Shown here piece after piece: positions 25,096-39,502 of a stretch of 64,000 nt of DNA. The position numbers were made by a program, and so were the translations under genes. Source of the DNA: Syncephalis fuscata. Its lineage: Eukaryota; Zoopagomycota; Zoopagomycetes; Zoopagales; Piptocephalidaceae. The DNA lies in the NCBI GenBank assembly GCA_025786725.1, contig JAHLTZ010000010.1, positions 62,001 to 126,000 of the forward strand, in the 5' to 3' direction. The first letter of the stretch is position 1. Each line of letters begins with the position of its first letter. The notes below the pieces were generated by a model that ran no database searches, had not been told where the DNA came from, and saw only the letters and a program-made list of their open reading frames with translations.

Positions 25096-25883
25096 TTCAA
25101 CAAATTTCTTACAGTAGATTAAAAAGGATCTGAAGCAATAATCGATGCCAATCAATGCTAATTGCTGGATAGAAAGAAAGAAAACGTCCAAGTCAGAATA
25201 AATAGTTTTAAAACTGCCAGTTTATTATTCATACACATGTCGACCAATGGATCTCGTGATCACAAAATTATCAGGTGATCCAACATACCAAATTAAGTAT
25301 CATTAAATGTCGCTGTATTATCCATGACGTTTTCATCAATAGTGTGTGTGTGTGTGTGGATGTGTTGTTATATCACGCACACATGAGAGTGACTCCGCTT
25401 TGGCACACTTAATAGGCACTTGCTCGCTCATATAGCAGGTCTACTTAACCTTTGTACTCGGCGTATCCATCTTTACCTCGCTACTGTTCATTTCTTCATA
25501 GTCTTTAGTTTCTTTCTCGTTCTCCAAAATATCCGGTTATTTAAGACTACGGGTAAGTAATAGTGCTGGTATTCGTTGTATATCAATTAATAGTCTGGTT
25601 GAATAGCCGTTCTAACTGTTTAAATAGTCTTTGTTACTCCGGTCTTGTGCATTCCATTCTCGTTGCGGCTATCTATTGATTAGTTGTTTGTATCTTTACG
25701 ACTTTCTTCGTCTGTTACCGCCAACTACGCATCGTTTGACTGTTTATTGTCAATTAGCCAGTCTTGGAACTGGCGCTTTCCTTTTATTCGCTTCTATTTC
25801 TACTTTATACTTCTTCTTATCCCGCTATTTGGTGGTTGTTCTGTTCAAGTAGCGACTAGTGCTTAGTCTTTGCTGTTATCAAC
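25096..25883. other. Divergent promoter region of eIF1A and myosin
   Basis: About 790 bases. A GT microsatellite lies at 25341-25357. The stretch from about 25554 (gtaagtaata) to 25628 (aaatag) has the look of an intron in the myosin 5' leader, given the donor and acceptor form and the pyrimidine-rich surroundings. No protein-coding exon is supported. Confidence 0.45.
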
Positions 25884-28800
25884 ATGTCTATTCGTGGTTC
25901 AATTGGGCGTTCTGGCCTGTTACGGCTGTCGCCTTTATCTGACCAAGCATCTCAGGATGCAGTGGCCATGGCTGCTTTTGCAGAAAAGCGCTGGGTATGG
26001 GTCGAAGACAAACGGGAAGGCTATATTGCCGGCTATATTACACGCGAAAATGGGGAAGAAGTGGATGTCCAACTCAATAATGATGAGGCAAGTAAACAAA
26101 ACGATATTATTAAGTGGTTAAGTATTAATTAATGTATCGATTGATAGCTTCGTCGTGTGCATATCAATCAAACAGAGAAGATGAATCCACCTAAATTTGA
26201 CAAGGTGGAAGATATGGCAGATTTGACTTATTTAAATGAGGCATCTGTCGTACATAATCTTCGTCTACGTTATCTTTCAAACCTTATCTATGTAAGTATT
26301 TATTAATCAATTTGTATTCAATAATATTCGTACTCATTATTATGCTATTACTATTGTGTTATAGACTTATTCCGGTCTATTTTTAGTGGCAGTTAATCCT
26401 TATCATCGTTTACCTATCTATTCTGATTCTGTAGTCGCTTCGTATAAAAATCGTAAGCGCAATGAGATACCACCTCATATTTTTGCCATTTCCGATGCTG
26501 CCTATCATGATATGTTACAAGATCGTGAAAACCAGTCTATTCTTATTACGCAAGTATAGCAAGCTGTTGACATAATATTTTATACTAACACGTCTATTGA
26601 CACTATTTAGTGGTGAATCAGGTGCCGGTAAAACGGAAAACACCAAGAAGGTTATCCAATACCTTACTTCGATTGCTAGTGAGCGGTCTGCAACTAAAGC
26701 AAATAACGGATTGGAACAGCAGATCTTACAAGCCAATCCAATTTTGGAGGCATTTGGTAATGCCCAGTCAATAAGAAATAACAATTCTTCCCGTTTTGTA
26801 AGTATTATGGACTATAAATACGTCATTACTAATGCTTTTTATTAATAGGGTAAATTCATTCGTATTGAATTTAACGCGGCTGGGCAGATTGCCGGTGCCA
26901 ATATTGAGCGCTATTTATTGGAAAAGTCTCGTGTAACACATCAAACATCAAAAGAACGTAACTTTCACATCTTTTATCAATTACTTAAAAGTACTGATAG
27001 TACCATTAAAGGTTAGTAACATTAATACATTAATACATTAATAAATATAATATACTTATACTATTGTTCTTGCTATTATTATTAGATCCACTATTACTGG
27101 ATGGTGATGTTAATGACTATGCCTATGTTAAGAATTCAAGTAAGGTGATCGATGGTGTTGATGATGCTGAAGAGTTCAAGAATATTCAGGTAAATTATTT
27201 AATAAATTAAATATACAAGTTTTTAACTAATAAATAATGCATTATTATCATTATTATCACTATTTCATCATTATAGAAATCAATGGATGTTATGGGCTTT
27301 AATCAAGACGAACAACGTGACTTATTCCGTATTGTCGCAGCTATTCTTCATCTTGGCAACCTGACCGCTACTGGTGGCAGTTCTGATCAAGCTCAAATAA
27401 ACGATACTGCAGTAGCTGAACGAGTTTGTCACGTATTGGGCATTCCAGTGGCCGAATTTGTTCGTGGTCTACTACGTCCCAAAATAAAAGCTGGTCGTGA
27501 TTGGGTGGCACAAGCTCGTAATGTCACTCAAGTTAACTTCTCAGTTGAAGCACTGGCCCGTGTACTTTATGAAAGAATGTTCGGGCAGTTAATCGAGCGT
27601 ATTAACATCGCTATGGACCGACCTGCTGGCAAATCGACTTTTATTGGTGTACTTGATATTGCTGGTTTTGAAATTTTTGAGGTAAGCAAGCCATTATTAT
27701 TAATAATAATACATTTGTATTATTGAACAAACAGTTATACTAATACAATGCATTGTAGACCAATAGCTTCGAACAGCTTAATATCAATTATACCAATGAA
27801 AAGCTTCAGCAATTTTTAATCATCATATGTTTGTACTTGAACAAGAGAGTATAAGCGTGAAGGAATTGAATGGAAGTTTATTGACTTTGGTCTTGACTTG
27901 CAGCCTACCATTAACTTGATTGAAAAGCAAATGTAAGTACTACACGATATTAGTTTATAGAAATTACTAATGGTTATAATTGTTAATAGCCTATTGGTAT
28001 TCTTTCATGTCTTGATGAAGAATGTGTAATGCCAAAGGCAACTGACAAGACGTTTACGGAAAATTGCATGCTATTTGGAAGGACAAGTCTGGCTTGTATG
28101 AGCCACTTCGCTTGAAGATGGCTTTATTCTAAAGCATTATGCATCCAAGGTTGAGTACAGCACTGTAGGCTGGCTCGATAAGAATAAGGATCCATTGAAC
28201 GACAATATCACGCGTCTGTTGGCCAAATCAAGTGAGCGATATGTTGCATCGCTTTTCACCGACTGTCTGGAAGAGACCATCGATTGGAGTACTAAGAACC
28301 GTGTCAAGAAAGGCGCGTTCCGTACAGTTGGCCAAAGTATAAGGAGCAGCTATCATTCCTTATGCAACAGTTATATGCGACTGAGCCACACTTTGTTCGC
28401 TGTATTCTACCGAATGAAGATAAAAAGCCGGCACGTATGATGTATCATTGGTATTGGATCAACTTCGATGCAACGGTGTACTTGAAGGCATTAGAATTTG
28501 TCGAGCTGGCTTTCCTAATCGATTGGTATTTGCCGAGTTCCGTCAGCGCTATGAAATACTTGCGCCGGGTGTTATCCAACGTGGCTTTATGGATGGTAAA
28601 CGTGCAGCGCAAAGCTACTTGAAGCAATGCAGTTAGATCCAAGCCATTATCGTATTGGTACAAGTAAAGTATTCTTCCGTGCCGGTGTGGTAAGTTATTA
28701 TAAGCAAAGTGTAATAACAGCTTAATAATATTGATTATTATAGCTTGCTGAGCTTGAAGAGATTGCGACTTGAAGTTATCAAACATTATTGGAAACTTCC

Positions 28801-31800
28801 AAGCATTATGTCGTGGCTATCTTGCGCGCCGTAAACATCTACGCAAGAAGAATCAGCTATTAGCTATTCAAACCATTCAGAAGAATGCACGGTATATGTT
28901 CGACTGCGTGAATGGGCATGGTGGAAGCTATACTCCAAGGTCAAGCCATTGTTAAACGTAACACGTACCGATGAAGAGCTTAAGAAGCGTGAAACACTTA
29001 TTCGCGACCTCGAAGAGAAGTTCAATAGAGAGGCTGAGGAAAAGACGCAGCTTGAATTGCAGCGTGCTAAACTTGATGCTGAAAAGCGTCTGCTTGAAGA
29101 AACATTGGTTGCTGAACGCAATGCGGCGTTGGATCAGGAAGAGATACTAAAGCGCAAGCAAGAAACAGAGCTGCGACTTCAGGAATCGCTACGTGACGTC
29201 ACTGCTGAACTTGAAGCAGTTGAGGCGCGATTAGAGGAAGCTAATGCAGCAAAGGAACGTTTGGAAAGAGAGCTGACCAATCTACGCCAAGAGCAAGAAG
29301 ATCAGCAAGCACAAATGGAGCGTTTGGAAAGAGAGCGAGTTGCTAAAGACCAACGCATACAGCAACTAATGAACGAAGTGCAAGCAGAGACTGAATTGGC
29401 TGCACGTGCCGCAAGTGAACGCAAAACGGTAGAGACGCGTCTAAACGATTTGAAGCAATCTTTAGAGGAAAGTTCCACTCGAGAAGCAAATCTGATCAAG
29501 ATAAAACAGCAGCTACAAATTGAGATGAAGCAAATAAGTGACAAGTTGGCTCAGCGTGAAAGCGAGCAGGAGGTTGTAGAATTACGTAATGTATCAACAC
29601 AAAATGACATTAAGCAGGCGCGTGAATCATTGGCTGAGTTAACGGCAGCTAAGGCCAGTGTAGAGCAATCATTGGCACGCCGCGAGGCAGAAATGAACGC
29701 ACTAGCTGCCCAGCTGCAAGGTGAACGAAGTGGCCGTGAACAAGTCGACAAGCAGCGGCGAGAGCTGGTACTGCGTGTTGAAGCACTTCAAGGCGAGTTG
29801 GAGATTGAAAAAGAAGAACGTGGCAAAATAATGGCTCGTAAACAGCGCGTAGAAGAAGAAATAAACGAACTGCGTACATTATTAGAGGCACGTGGCGATG
29901 AAGAGTCACGCCAGAATGAACTCCGTAGAATTCGTGAAGCTGATCTAATGGAGCTACGTGGTCAATTGACTGCCTCTCAAGAAGCTTTAGAAGATACACG
30001 TCGCAAACATCAGCAGCTAATCGATGAATTGCACGCGCAAACTGAAGAACTTCAACGCGAATCAGAGAATTTGTTACGTAGCAAAACAACACTTGAAAAA
30101 CGAGCTACCGAGCTGCAAAGACTTGTGGAAGAGCGAGAAGAAGGCCATTCACGACTTGAAAAAGAAAAACGAGCTATTACATCGTCTTTAGAGACAGCTA
30201 ATGACCGTATTACCCAGCTTGAAGGCCAGCTTACAGAGACACGACTAGCAAAAGAGCATCATGAGCAGCAGTTTATTATGCTGAACGCACGTAGCGATGA
30301 AAGCGAGTCGATGCTTGGTCGACTGGAACGTGAGCGTAATTCGCTACAAAAGCAGCTTGAATCGGCCAGAAATGAGCTTGAAGATGAAACACGACGACGC
30401 AGTTCACTTGAAATGATGAAGAAAAAGCTTGCTATTGAAGTAGCCGACCTTCAGGCCAGACTTGAGGAAGAAGAATCTACTAAAGCGGAAATATACCAAC
30501 GATTGGCCGTCAAAACGGTCGAATATGACAATTTAGATGCTAGATTCTCTTCTGAGATGAAAGATAAGAGTGGCGATCTAGCCGAAGCCAAACGACGACT
30601 AGAAAATGAGCACGGTGAGCTGTTAGAACGCTATGGCGAACTTGAAAGACAATCTGAAATATTGGAAAAGACACGTATTCGTCTTACATCTGAAGCTGAA
30701 GATTTACGACACGAAATTGATCGTGAACATAGCGTGGCCCGTGCAGCAGAAAAGATTGTTAAGCAGATTGAGTCACAATTGGCCAGCGTTAACGAGCAGC
30801 TTTCGGCAGAACGACAGGCACGCGAATTGGCCGATTCAGGCGTGCGAAAAATGCAGTCGGCCATGGAAACGCTTCAGAGTCAGTTAGAAGAAAAGGACCA
30901 ACAACTAATGACTGTACGTCGTGCCAAGACTGAACTTGAACTGAACTTCGTGGATTAATCGATGAAATGAGCGATGGTGGCCAAAGCAAAGTTGAAGTTG
31001 AAAAGGTGAAGCGACGACTTGAAAATGACATTGCCGAACTACGTGCACGACTAGCCGAAGAAGAAGCTGTACGTCGCAAGTCGGAAGAGCTACGCCATGA
31101 GCTAGAGAATCGCATTGCAGAACAGCAAGAGATGTCACAATCCGAGCTGTTGACAAAGGAAAGTCAGCTTGAAGAGACGCGTCGTTTATTACTTAAAGAA
31201 GTCAATTCACTTGGCGAAAGATTGGACGCAGAGATTGCCGCAAAAGATGAGCTTTTATTAGCAAGAAAGAAGCTAGAAGAACAGCTAGAAGATGTAACAT
31301 CAGCTGCAGATTTGTCCATTCGCTCAAAATCCGATTTGGAAAAGGCCAAGCAGCTTACTGAAGCCACATTACGTGAACTACGATCACGCTTGGAAGAAGA
31401 AGAGGTCGCCAGACGTAACTTTGAAGAATTGGCACGACGACATGAACGCAAGTCGAATACATTGCAAACGGAACTTGAACAACTTGAAACGCAACTGGAT
31501 GCCAATGAACGATCGCGTAAGCAGCTTGAGATGCGAGTAGCCGATCTTCAGGCTGAACTTGACGATGGCCAATCGCGTACTGCACTTCAAGAATCAAATG
31601 ATCGATTAAATACTGAATTAAATCGTTTACGTCAACAACTTGCACGCGAAGAAGAAGCTCGTACCGAGTTGGAAGCGGCACGTAACATTGTACAGCTTAA
31701 CAATGTTAATGCACAAGACACTTCTGAACACGCTGCGCAATTGGATAAACTTGAAGAATCTAAACGAGCACTACTCGTCGCCCAGAAACTTGCTCAACAA

Positions 31801-33575
31801 GAGCTGGAAGATCAACGACGCGAAGCAGAAGCACTTGTACGACAACGCAATGAGTTGTTGGAAGAGGCCAATTCACTTAAAAGCTCACTTGAGGTTGAAA
31901 TCATTGCTAAAGGCGAGGAATCAGCAGCCCGTCAAAAGCTTGCAGCTGAACTTTCAGAGCTACGTCTTCATCTTGATGTAGAGATGGTTAAATCGGCCGA
32001 AATGACCGATTCAGTTAAGGTGTATCGCGATAAGATTGAAGCGATTATGGCCAGAATGGAAGAAGCTGAATTGGCAAAGTCCAAGGCCGAGAAGAATGAA
32101 GCTTACGTGCAGCAACAACTTAAAGATACGGAAGAGTCGATGCGCAAAGCATTTGCCGATCGTCAAACAGCCGAGGACCGTGCTCGTGCTTTAGAAGAAA
32201 AGGCAATGCAATTACAAGATCGTATTGACGACGATGCCATTACTCTGGCCGATTTTAATGTTATACGTGAACGCCTTCAACAGGAAGTGGAAGAAGGACT
32301 TATTAAGTTCCAAAAGGAGCTTGACGAAAAAGACTCAAGCACGGAAACAATGCGTACTATGTACCAGACCGAATTAAAAACCATCACTGAAGAGCTAGAA
32401 CGTGAGCGATCAACATTGGTCAATTTACGAGAAGTACAACGCGATCTTGAAAGCGAAGTTGATGAATTGCATAGCCGTTTAGAAACAGCAGAGCTAGCTA
32501 CTGAATCAACTCAAAAAGAACGTCTTAAGATAGAGGCCCGTTTAGCCGAACTTGAACAAGCACATGACGAAACGGTTACTCAACGCGACGAACTTCAAAG
32601 CCAAATTTCTATACTACGTGCACAAGCAAGTGATGTTCGTCTACAACTTGAAGAGTCAGAGGCTAAACGCGAATTGGCCGAGAAGGCGAAGAAACATTTA
32701 CAGCAACGACTAGATGAAATTGGCAATAATTACAATACGGTACATATGGGACGTGAAGCGGTTGAGAAGTCGCTTACTCAGCGTGATCATGAAGCAGCTC
32801 AGTTGCGAGAAATGCTTGAACAGCAACAGTCGGCCATGGATGATGCTGCAGCTCGTCTTAAAAAAGCTGATTCCGCCGCTGCTACTGCCAATGCAGAAAT
32901 GCTTAAAGAAAGAGAAGTTAATAAGGAATTACTTCGTGCTAAGGTTAGTTAGCTATTTTATAGTCATATTTATCCAAATAGCTGTATTAATACTTTATTG
33001 TTATTAATAATGTTACTAGGTTGCATTAGAGAACCAGACTAAAGAGTTGAATTTACGTATTGTCGAATTGGAGACGGGAAGTATGACTATGAGGCCACAA
33101 CGTATTGAAACACGGGCCGAATCAATCACTTTCCAACTAGAAAGTGAAGCTCGTTTACGAAATGAAACGCTTCGTTCGGCACGTAAAACGGATCGTATGG
33201 TTCGTGATCTACAATTCCAATTGGCCGAAAGCGAGAAGTCAAGAGAGCGTAGTAAAGAGGAGATGGAGAAACTAGATCAACGACTAACTCGTACACGCAC
33301 GCAACTCGAAGAATTGGTAAGTTATAAGCAAGTATATATACATTATAATGATATTAATCTATTGTTGTTGCTATTGTTATAGGAATCCTCGGAAGGTGCA
33401 TTGCAATTGGCAAAACGTCGTGCAGAACGAGAAGCTAATGAACAAAAAGAGCGCGCTTTACGGTAAGTATTAATAGACTACACTAATATACATATTAATT
33501 ATAATTTCGCTATAGTTGGAACGTGAGGTAGAACGTCTTAAAATGCGTCTAGATCGTGCTTATGCCTCTCCATAG
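25884..33575 (+). CDS. MYO1: Class II (conventional) myosin heavy chain
   Basis: The heavy chain of conventional myosin, the two-headed motor of the cytokinetic ring and cortex. The start at 25884 is followed by the SH3-like segment ([17 protein letters not shown]). Motor motifs: [18 protein letters not shown] (P-loop), [15 protein letters not shown] (switch I), [10 protein letters not shown] (switch II), then [13 protein letters not shown] and the relay segment. An IQ region ([20 protein letters not shown]) and the [19 protein letters not shown] hinge lead into a coiled coil of more than 1,400 residues (28949-33575) with heptads of Leu, Glu and Arg, ending RLDRAYASP. About a dozen introns are seen, mostly in the head. 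Between 27808 and 28900 the frame breaks at least eight times, and once more near 30947; the resolved ones are single-base losses in runs, so I treat this as one intact gene in poor sequence. Confidence 0.92.
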
Positions 33576-35641
33576 TCAATGGACATCAGTCTGATCTACA
33601 TAGCTATATATAATTACCAATTATTCACATTTATATTTGTTATATCTCGTACAATTTAGTAAATTGATATTTTATTATGTATCAAATAAATGGTGCAATT
33701 AATGTTATATTAGTGCTAATGCTTTACAGCCACTTTCTGCACATCCCCTTTATAACCAAACTATTTAATTACCCCTTAGTATTAATTTTATAAAACAACT
33801 GATAAGCTGTATATGAACGTCGGCTCTCCTTTATATTACTGCATGCATAGCAGTTCTATGTATCTATCTAATCTAGTAAATGTAGATTCAATCTACAAAA
33901 CTCCTTTCTTTTTCATAACATTTTGTTGTTATATATTCCAATTTACACAGCCTTTTGCCTACGTAGTGCTCATTGGTAAGTGATGAACAAGGTTGGCTAT
34001 ACTGTAGCTGGCATAATCTGTGCTCGTATGCTTTATTCACTCCTTGTATTATTTACAACTACAACTATTACAATATCAAATTATTTATGTCTATTCGATT
34101 CCACCATTGAATCAGTTCATTCCTATGACTATTTATATAGTTATAGTGAATCATTATTACAGTGCTTATTTTATCCAGTTTCCTTTTGGGTATACTTTAG
34201 AAGACAGTCACAATTTACATATGGTAAACAAATGTCGGTCAATGCGCGTGACATGTATTCGATCGTATCACAGGTTTTGCCTATCGATAAGCGATAGAAT
34301 AGCTATTAACATGCTGTACATAAGGGCGATCCACAAAATAGTGCTACGTTACTGTGAATAATACGCTTTAAATATATTATATTTGTACTATTTGATAATA
34401 ACTATCACGAAGCATTGGCCGATAAAGGTGGACCAAGCCATTACATGGCGTCAATGTCATTATAGTGCCTCTAATGACATCTATGTATGTACGATAATTA
34501 CAGCTTCTTTATTTCTCCTTCCTTCGCTATAAGCAGGCAACATTAGCCCAGCCATATGTTATTGATAGTGTACTTTTTCCCTATCCATTTTTTGTTCATT
34601 CGTTTAAAGAGCTGCTAGTTCATTGGCTAAGATTGGCAGCAGCTAGTAGTTAAACTATTAATACTCGTTGTATATAGCGTGTACTAAAGTGATAAGTAAG
34701 TTATTGATAGTTCAACCATCAACTACTACTATTAGACAACCTTGAACATTATAAAAAGAACCTTTTACATTTTACATTTATTCCATTTATATCGATATAT
34801 ATTCTCTAATAGCATTTATTACTAATAATGAGTATTATTGGCAATATAATATTAAACTTAGATATCGGCACTGTTAAATAGTCATTGAATAGTAAAAAGT
34901 CAGGTGAGTGCCAATCCTTATTTCTTCAATCATTGCCCTTCAATAACATTTTCTTAACCTCACAACAGGAGACAGAGGTAGAGAAAGAGAGAATAAGCAA
35001 CACTCACCATTCATAAATATCTATACACACCACACACCACACACACACACACATAATTCCTCTATCTCTTTCTCTCCTATACCATTACACTTTCTTGTTG
35101 CTGCCATTATCGTTTTGAACTTGTTTGCATTTACTGTGCTTTGGCTGCAGATCTATTTCTTTTGTACCACGCCATCACCTATACTCTCCTGGGCAAAGTA
35201 TATAAATAGCTTTTATTTTATTTGCTTGCCATTCATTATTTTGCTACTGACTTTATTGCTGTTTTCCTGTCGGGGTTTTTCCTTATCAACGCCTAACTAT
35301 ATCCGTAAGCACAAAGTGTTTACGGTTAGTAACTTGCGCGGTCTTGCCGAGTGTTTACTACTGGTGCAGTTGTGACTACTAGGTAGGCTGTTGTTGTTGT
35401 TGTTTACGACTTGTGTTATTGGGTCATCAGATTATTCATGACTACCAATATATGTTTTTAAAGTGATAATAAATATTTGTGGTCGAGTTTTGTTTCTCTG
35501 ACTAACCAAGTTTTTTTATTTGTTTACTTTCAGATATTACCGTTATTACTATATCAATTCTATTAACACGACGGCTTTTGCTGCTATCACTGTACATATA
35601 CATAAAGTATAGTAAAAAGCTATTATAATTTAAATCAATCG
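33576..35641. other. Intergenic region upstream of the FHA kinase
   Basis: About 2 kb with no recognisable protein. It has CT-rich stretches and a CA-rich simple repeat at 35026-35053. Short open frames at about 33980-34361 and 35115-35375 have no family resemblance and are full of Tyr, Phe and Leu, as expected from AT-rich noncoding DNA. It probably holds the kinase promoter and leader. Confidence 0.5.
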
Positions 35642-38600
35642 ATGGAAAACGATAGAGAAGCAACGCAGCGCTATTCCGCGTCGAGTAGTGCTGGTCTGGC
35701 CACTCAGCTATCAGACAATAGCGGTGCTGTTACTAGCAACCCAACTCAGCTGGTTCATCGTAGCTCAGAGGCGGCAGTGGATCCATACATGGATGATGAG
35801 CTAGAGGACAGTAGCAAAGTTATGGCTAGTATTATATTTCGGTTTCCTGACCGACCAGACGTTGAAAAAAACGTAACGCTTTGGGATTTAAAGCATAACT
35901 TTCATGTTAGCTGTAATCCAGGCGCTAATGTGTGTATTAAATCCACTGATCCAATTATTAGCAAAATACATTTTAAATTGTCGCTGGTAAGTCATAATTC
36001 ATATGAATGAGCAATATAGCAATATCTATCTATCTATAGTTATTTATAAACATTATATTAATTAAATTACAAATTACGCAATAATAGTCTGATCGTGCCT
36101 CCGGATCTGGTATATGCAATATTGTTATGTTTACCAATTTAAGGTGGGTATTCTAATGTATACTTTTCATAATACATGTCTAATACACTATGACTACATT
36201 CTATAGCCAAAGCAACGTTTATGTAAACACAAATGATGCTGTTTCTTACAAAAGCGAACGAGTTGTCTTGGATGAAACAAAAGTCAACTTCAGACCTCCT
36301 AATCGTAAGTTTAATGCTGAGTCTATATATAATGATACAATAGAGAATATACCATTATTTAGAAAAAAGAGGCTTTTCGTCAAGGTTCCAGTGTATTATT
36401 ATGCCGCAAAAGGATATGGACAAGTACTTTGGTAAAATTGTAAGCGCTATTTGTATATAGTCATAGTATAATAACAATTTTTTAGATTCCACCACAGCTG
36501 AAAGAAGAGTTTAATTTTATATCTGAAGCGGGCAGGTAGGCTGAATTAAATAGCTGTGATGTATATGAATAATAAACTGTATCAATTATAGTGGATCGTT
36601 TGCAACGGTAATAAAGGCTCAAGAGAAAAAGACCAGTATGTCGAATCAATGGCAGATACGTAGTTTACTAATGATGTCATATGACGTAATAGAAATCACC
36701 TATGCCTGCAAGATCATTAAAATAAATATTCTTTCAAAGAATTTTTACGTACTGCCGTAGAACGAGAGGTACGTAAAGAATAGTAAAATGATTTGTTTTA
36801 CTAATGTCTAATGGCTAAACTACTCTTCATACTATTATAGGTTAACGTTTGGAAGGGTCTTAATCACGTAAGCAGCACTATTATGTACTGCGATTGATCG
36901 ATACTGACCAGTAATGTCACTCCATCGATTTAGCAAAATATCGTCAAGTTTCATCGATTCATCGACTTTCCAGATACCTCTGTCTATCTACTTGAGTATA
37001 TGCGAGGTGGAACATTAGAAGACTTTTACAAAAAGGGCAGCTCTATTTCATTGACGACTCGGTTGTCGTATTTTCAACAAATCTGCAATGGCTTAGCCGT
37101 AAGTTCAAAAGTATAATAGAATATACTAAACTCATTTACGGCTACCAGTATCTACATGGTCTAAAAGTGATTCATCGAGACTTAAAGCCACAGGTAACTT
37201 AATGGTTATTAAGCTTTAACCAGTACTAATAACAATAATGTTATGTGGATTACAGAATATCCTACTTACAGATACAGAACCTGTCATAGTCAAGATAGCC
37301 GATTTGGGTTGGTTGATCCTTGTTTATTAATAATATTGTAAAAGACTAATATTTGATTACAATATTGCTATTAGGTGTGGCAAAAAACATTGGTCATTTT
37401 GAAAATGCTCATACTACGTGTGGTACTAAATTGTATGCTGCACCGGAAATATTCCATGACGTATTTCGTGATGAAAATGGTCACTACACCAGTAGTGTTG
37501 GTAAGTAGACAGTAATAGTAACAATAACAATAACAGACCATATCTATTGTCATGGCTAATCAAATGGTAACAAAAAGATATTTGGTCACTTGGTCTATTA
37601 CTTATTGAGCTGTAAGTAACAGTATTTATACTTGCGAATAGTATTTGTATATTTATATTTTATTTATTTATTAGAATAAAAATGTCACCTGTGGACCTGT
37701 CTTTGACTGATTTATTACGTTTAAAGCATCTGGATCCAAAGAATCTTAAAGTACCAGATAGCGGTAAATGATTAATGCTATAAATGAATATAATATCAAA
37801 TTAACCAATTTCGTAGTTCGACCTGTAGTTATAGGCACACTTAAAGTAGAGCCGGAACAAAGAATGACTATAACAGAAGTCTTGGAACATAAACTATTAA
37901 ATGTAAGATACCATTTAATGGCCTAATAATAATAAATAATAAATAACTAATTGTAATACCGATACAGAACGTAGCTACGGATCGGAAACGTAAAGCCGAT
38001 GGTAAATAGCACATGTTATAATGATACAAGCATTAACTGAATTTAATTAGAATATATACAAACACCAGGACCTGAGGTGGACCTGTCAGATAGAATAAAA
38101 CGGACATGTAGTCTTCGAGGCACGAATTACTGGGGACAACTTCGATTAATTGATGGCATTCTTAAAGAGATAAAAGTGTTTCCACTAAGAAAATCAGCCG
38201 TATATATTAGTGACCAGTCACGTAAGCGTGATATTTATTTATTTTATCTTTAAACTAATTACAATGTAATACATAAATGATATATAGCATTTGATATTCC
38301 TTTATGTCCAAACCATTTTTCTGATGTCCACTGCAGACTAATGTATAAAGAGAATAATGTCAAACTATATACAAGCAAGCAAGTTACATAGCACAACAGT
38401 GTATTTTACACTAATTATCATATATTATTTAGAAATACATCATGTTTTATCAACGATCGTTTTATTGGGCCCAACTCATTGAAACCGATTAAGATTGGCG
38501 ACACAATTAAGCTGATTTCAAATAAGGGAGAGAAGAACGGACGTAAGTTGGCTTTATAAACTTAGATTAATATTTAATCTAATTTATTATTATAATTAGC

Positions 38601-39502
38601 TGTATGTCTTAGACTTGAAGAGTATACACCAACAAGTGCAACATCCTCATTCACCGACACTTATATAGTAAGTTATAATACACAATTAATTAATAGCATC
38701 AATTAACGTTTATACACTCGATTGTTTATTAATAGCCCAATAGTAATGCAACATTCCGTGTACCAGAGAGCAGTACAGCTTCCAATGCAAACAGAACCGT
38801 GAACGTTAATACCAACTATGCTAATGATGCATTGGTAAATAACTCTAAACATCGGTATTTATAACTAACCATTGGTGTTTATTTAATTAGCAACCATCTA
38901 CTTCTCAATTACCATGGGGTTGTTTACGATCAATAACAGATCCAAAGGTGGTTTGGCACTTGTCTAAGCCTAAACTTACGATTCGAGTAAACCAAAGTAA
39001 GTGACGTTAAAACAGCAAAATTAAATCAATTATTCATTTAAAACACTTATCATTCTATTTATGTTATTAGAAGATAAGCGCTGTCAAATAGACCCATCCA
39101 TGGCTGAGTCTGATGAAAAGTGTAAGTAGCATGAAGTTATAGGAAATCTATTAAATTAACCATTTGATTAGTATTTGAAATCGAACGACAAGGCGACAAC
39201 TTTTTTGTTACAAGACTATCACAGTAAGTTATATTGTTCATTACTATGTAATCTCTATACTAATACAGCTATCAATATAGAATGTATGAGATCAAGTTAG
39301 CTGTAGATGTACTTGAGATGAATGTTAAGACACCAATTGAGTTTGGTAACAACATTACATGTACAGAAGGCACGACAAAGACTTCTTCAGGCACAGATAT
39401 AGCAAATTGTAAGTAATTGTATTTTTATTTAATGATATTTAACTAATTACTATTATAATAATATAATTAGTTCTATTTGCCTATTTATTTGTAAAGTGCT
39501 AG
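35642..39502 (+). CDS. FHA-domain serine/threonine kinase (CHK2/Rad53-like), with three FHA-like regions
   Basis: Probable checkpoint-type kinase. The N terminus (from MENDREATQRYSASSSAG) is followed by an FHA-like region with ISKIHFKLSL (the SxxH motif) and FTNLSQSNVYVN. The kinase has EAGSGSFATVIKAQ (Gly loop), YACKIIK (Lys), VIHRDLKPQNILL, IADLG in place of DFG, CGTKLYAAPEIF and DIWSLGLLLIEL. After it comes a second FHA-like region (FSDVHCRLMYKENNVKLYTS, then NTSCFINDRFIGPNSLKPIK). A third begins PWGCLRSITDPKVVWHLSKP and continues with RCQIDPSMAE and FEIERQGDNFFVT. Rad53 has two FHA domains flanking the kinase. About 20 very short introns are present. One base is probably missing near 36725. 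The 3' end is uncertain: I place the stop at 39500-39502. Confidence 0.75.

Noticed and set aside
29302-31681. Several Ser/Arg-rich frames on the minus strand
   Set aside because: They are antisense shadows of the myosin coiled coil, whose Glu/Leu/Arg codons read as Ser/Phe/Arg on the other strand.
25884-33575. Myosin II as a pseudogene because of many frame breaks
   Set aside because: The breaks are single-base losses in runs, the conserved sequence resumes immediately, and the same error type is seen in PRMT3, PRMT5, TRAPPC13 and eIF1A. The coiled coil keeps more than 600 codons open at a time.
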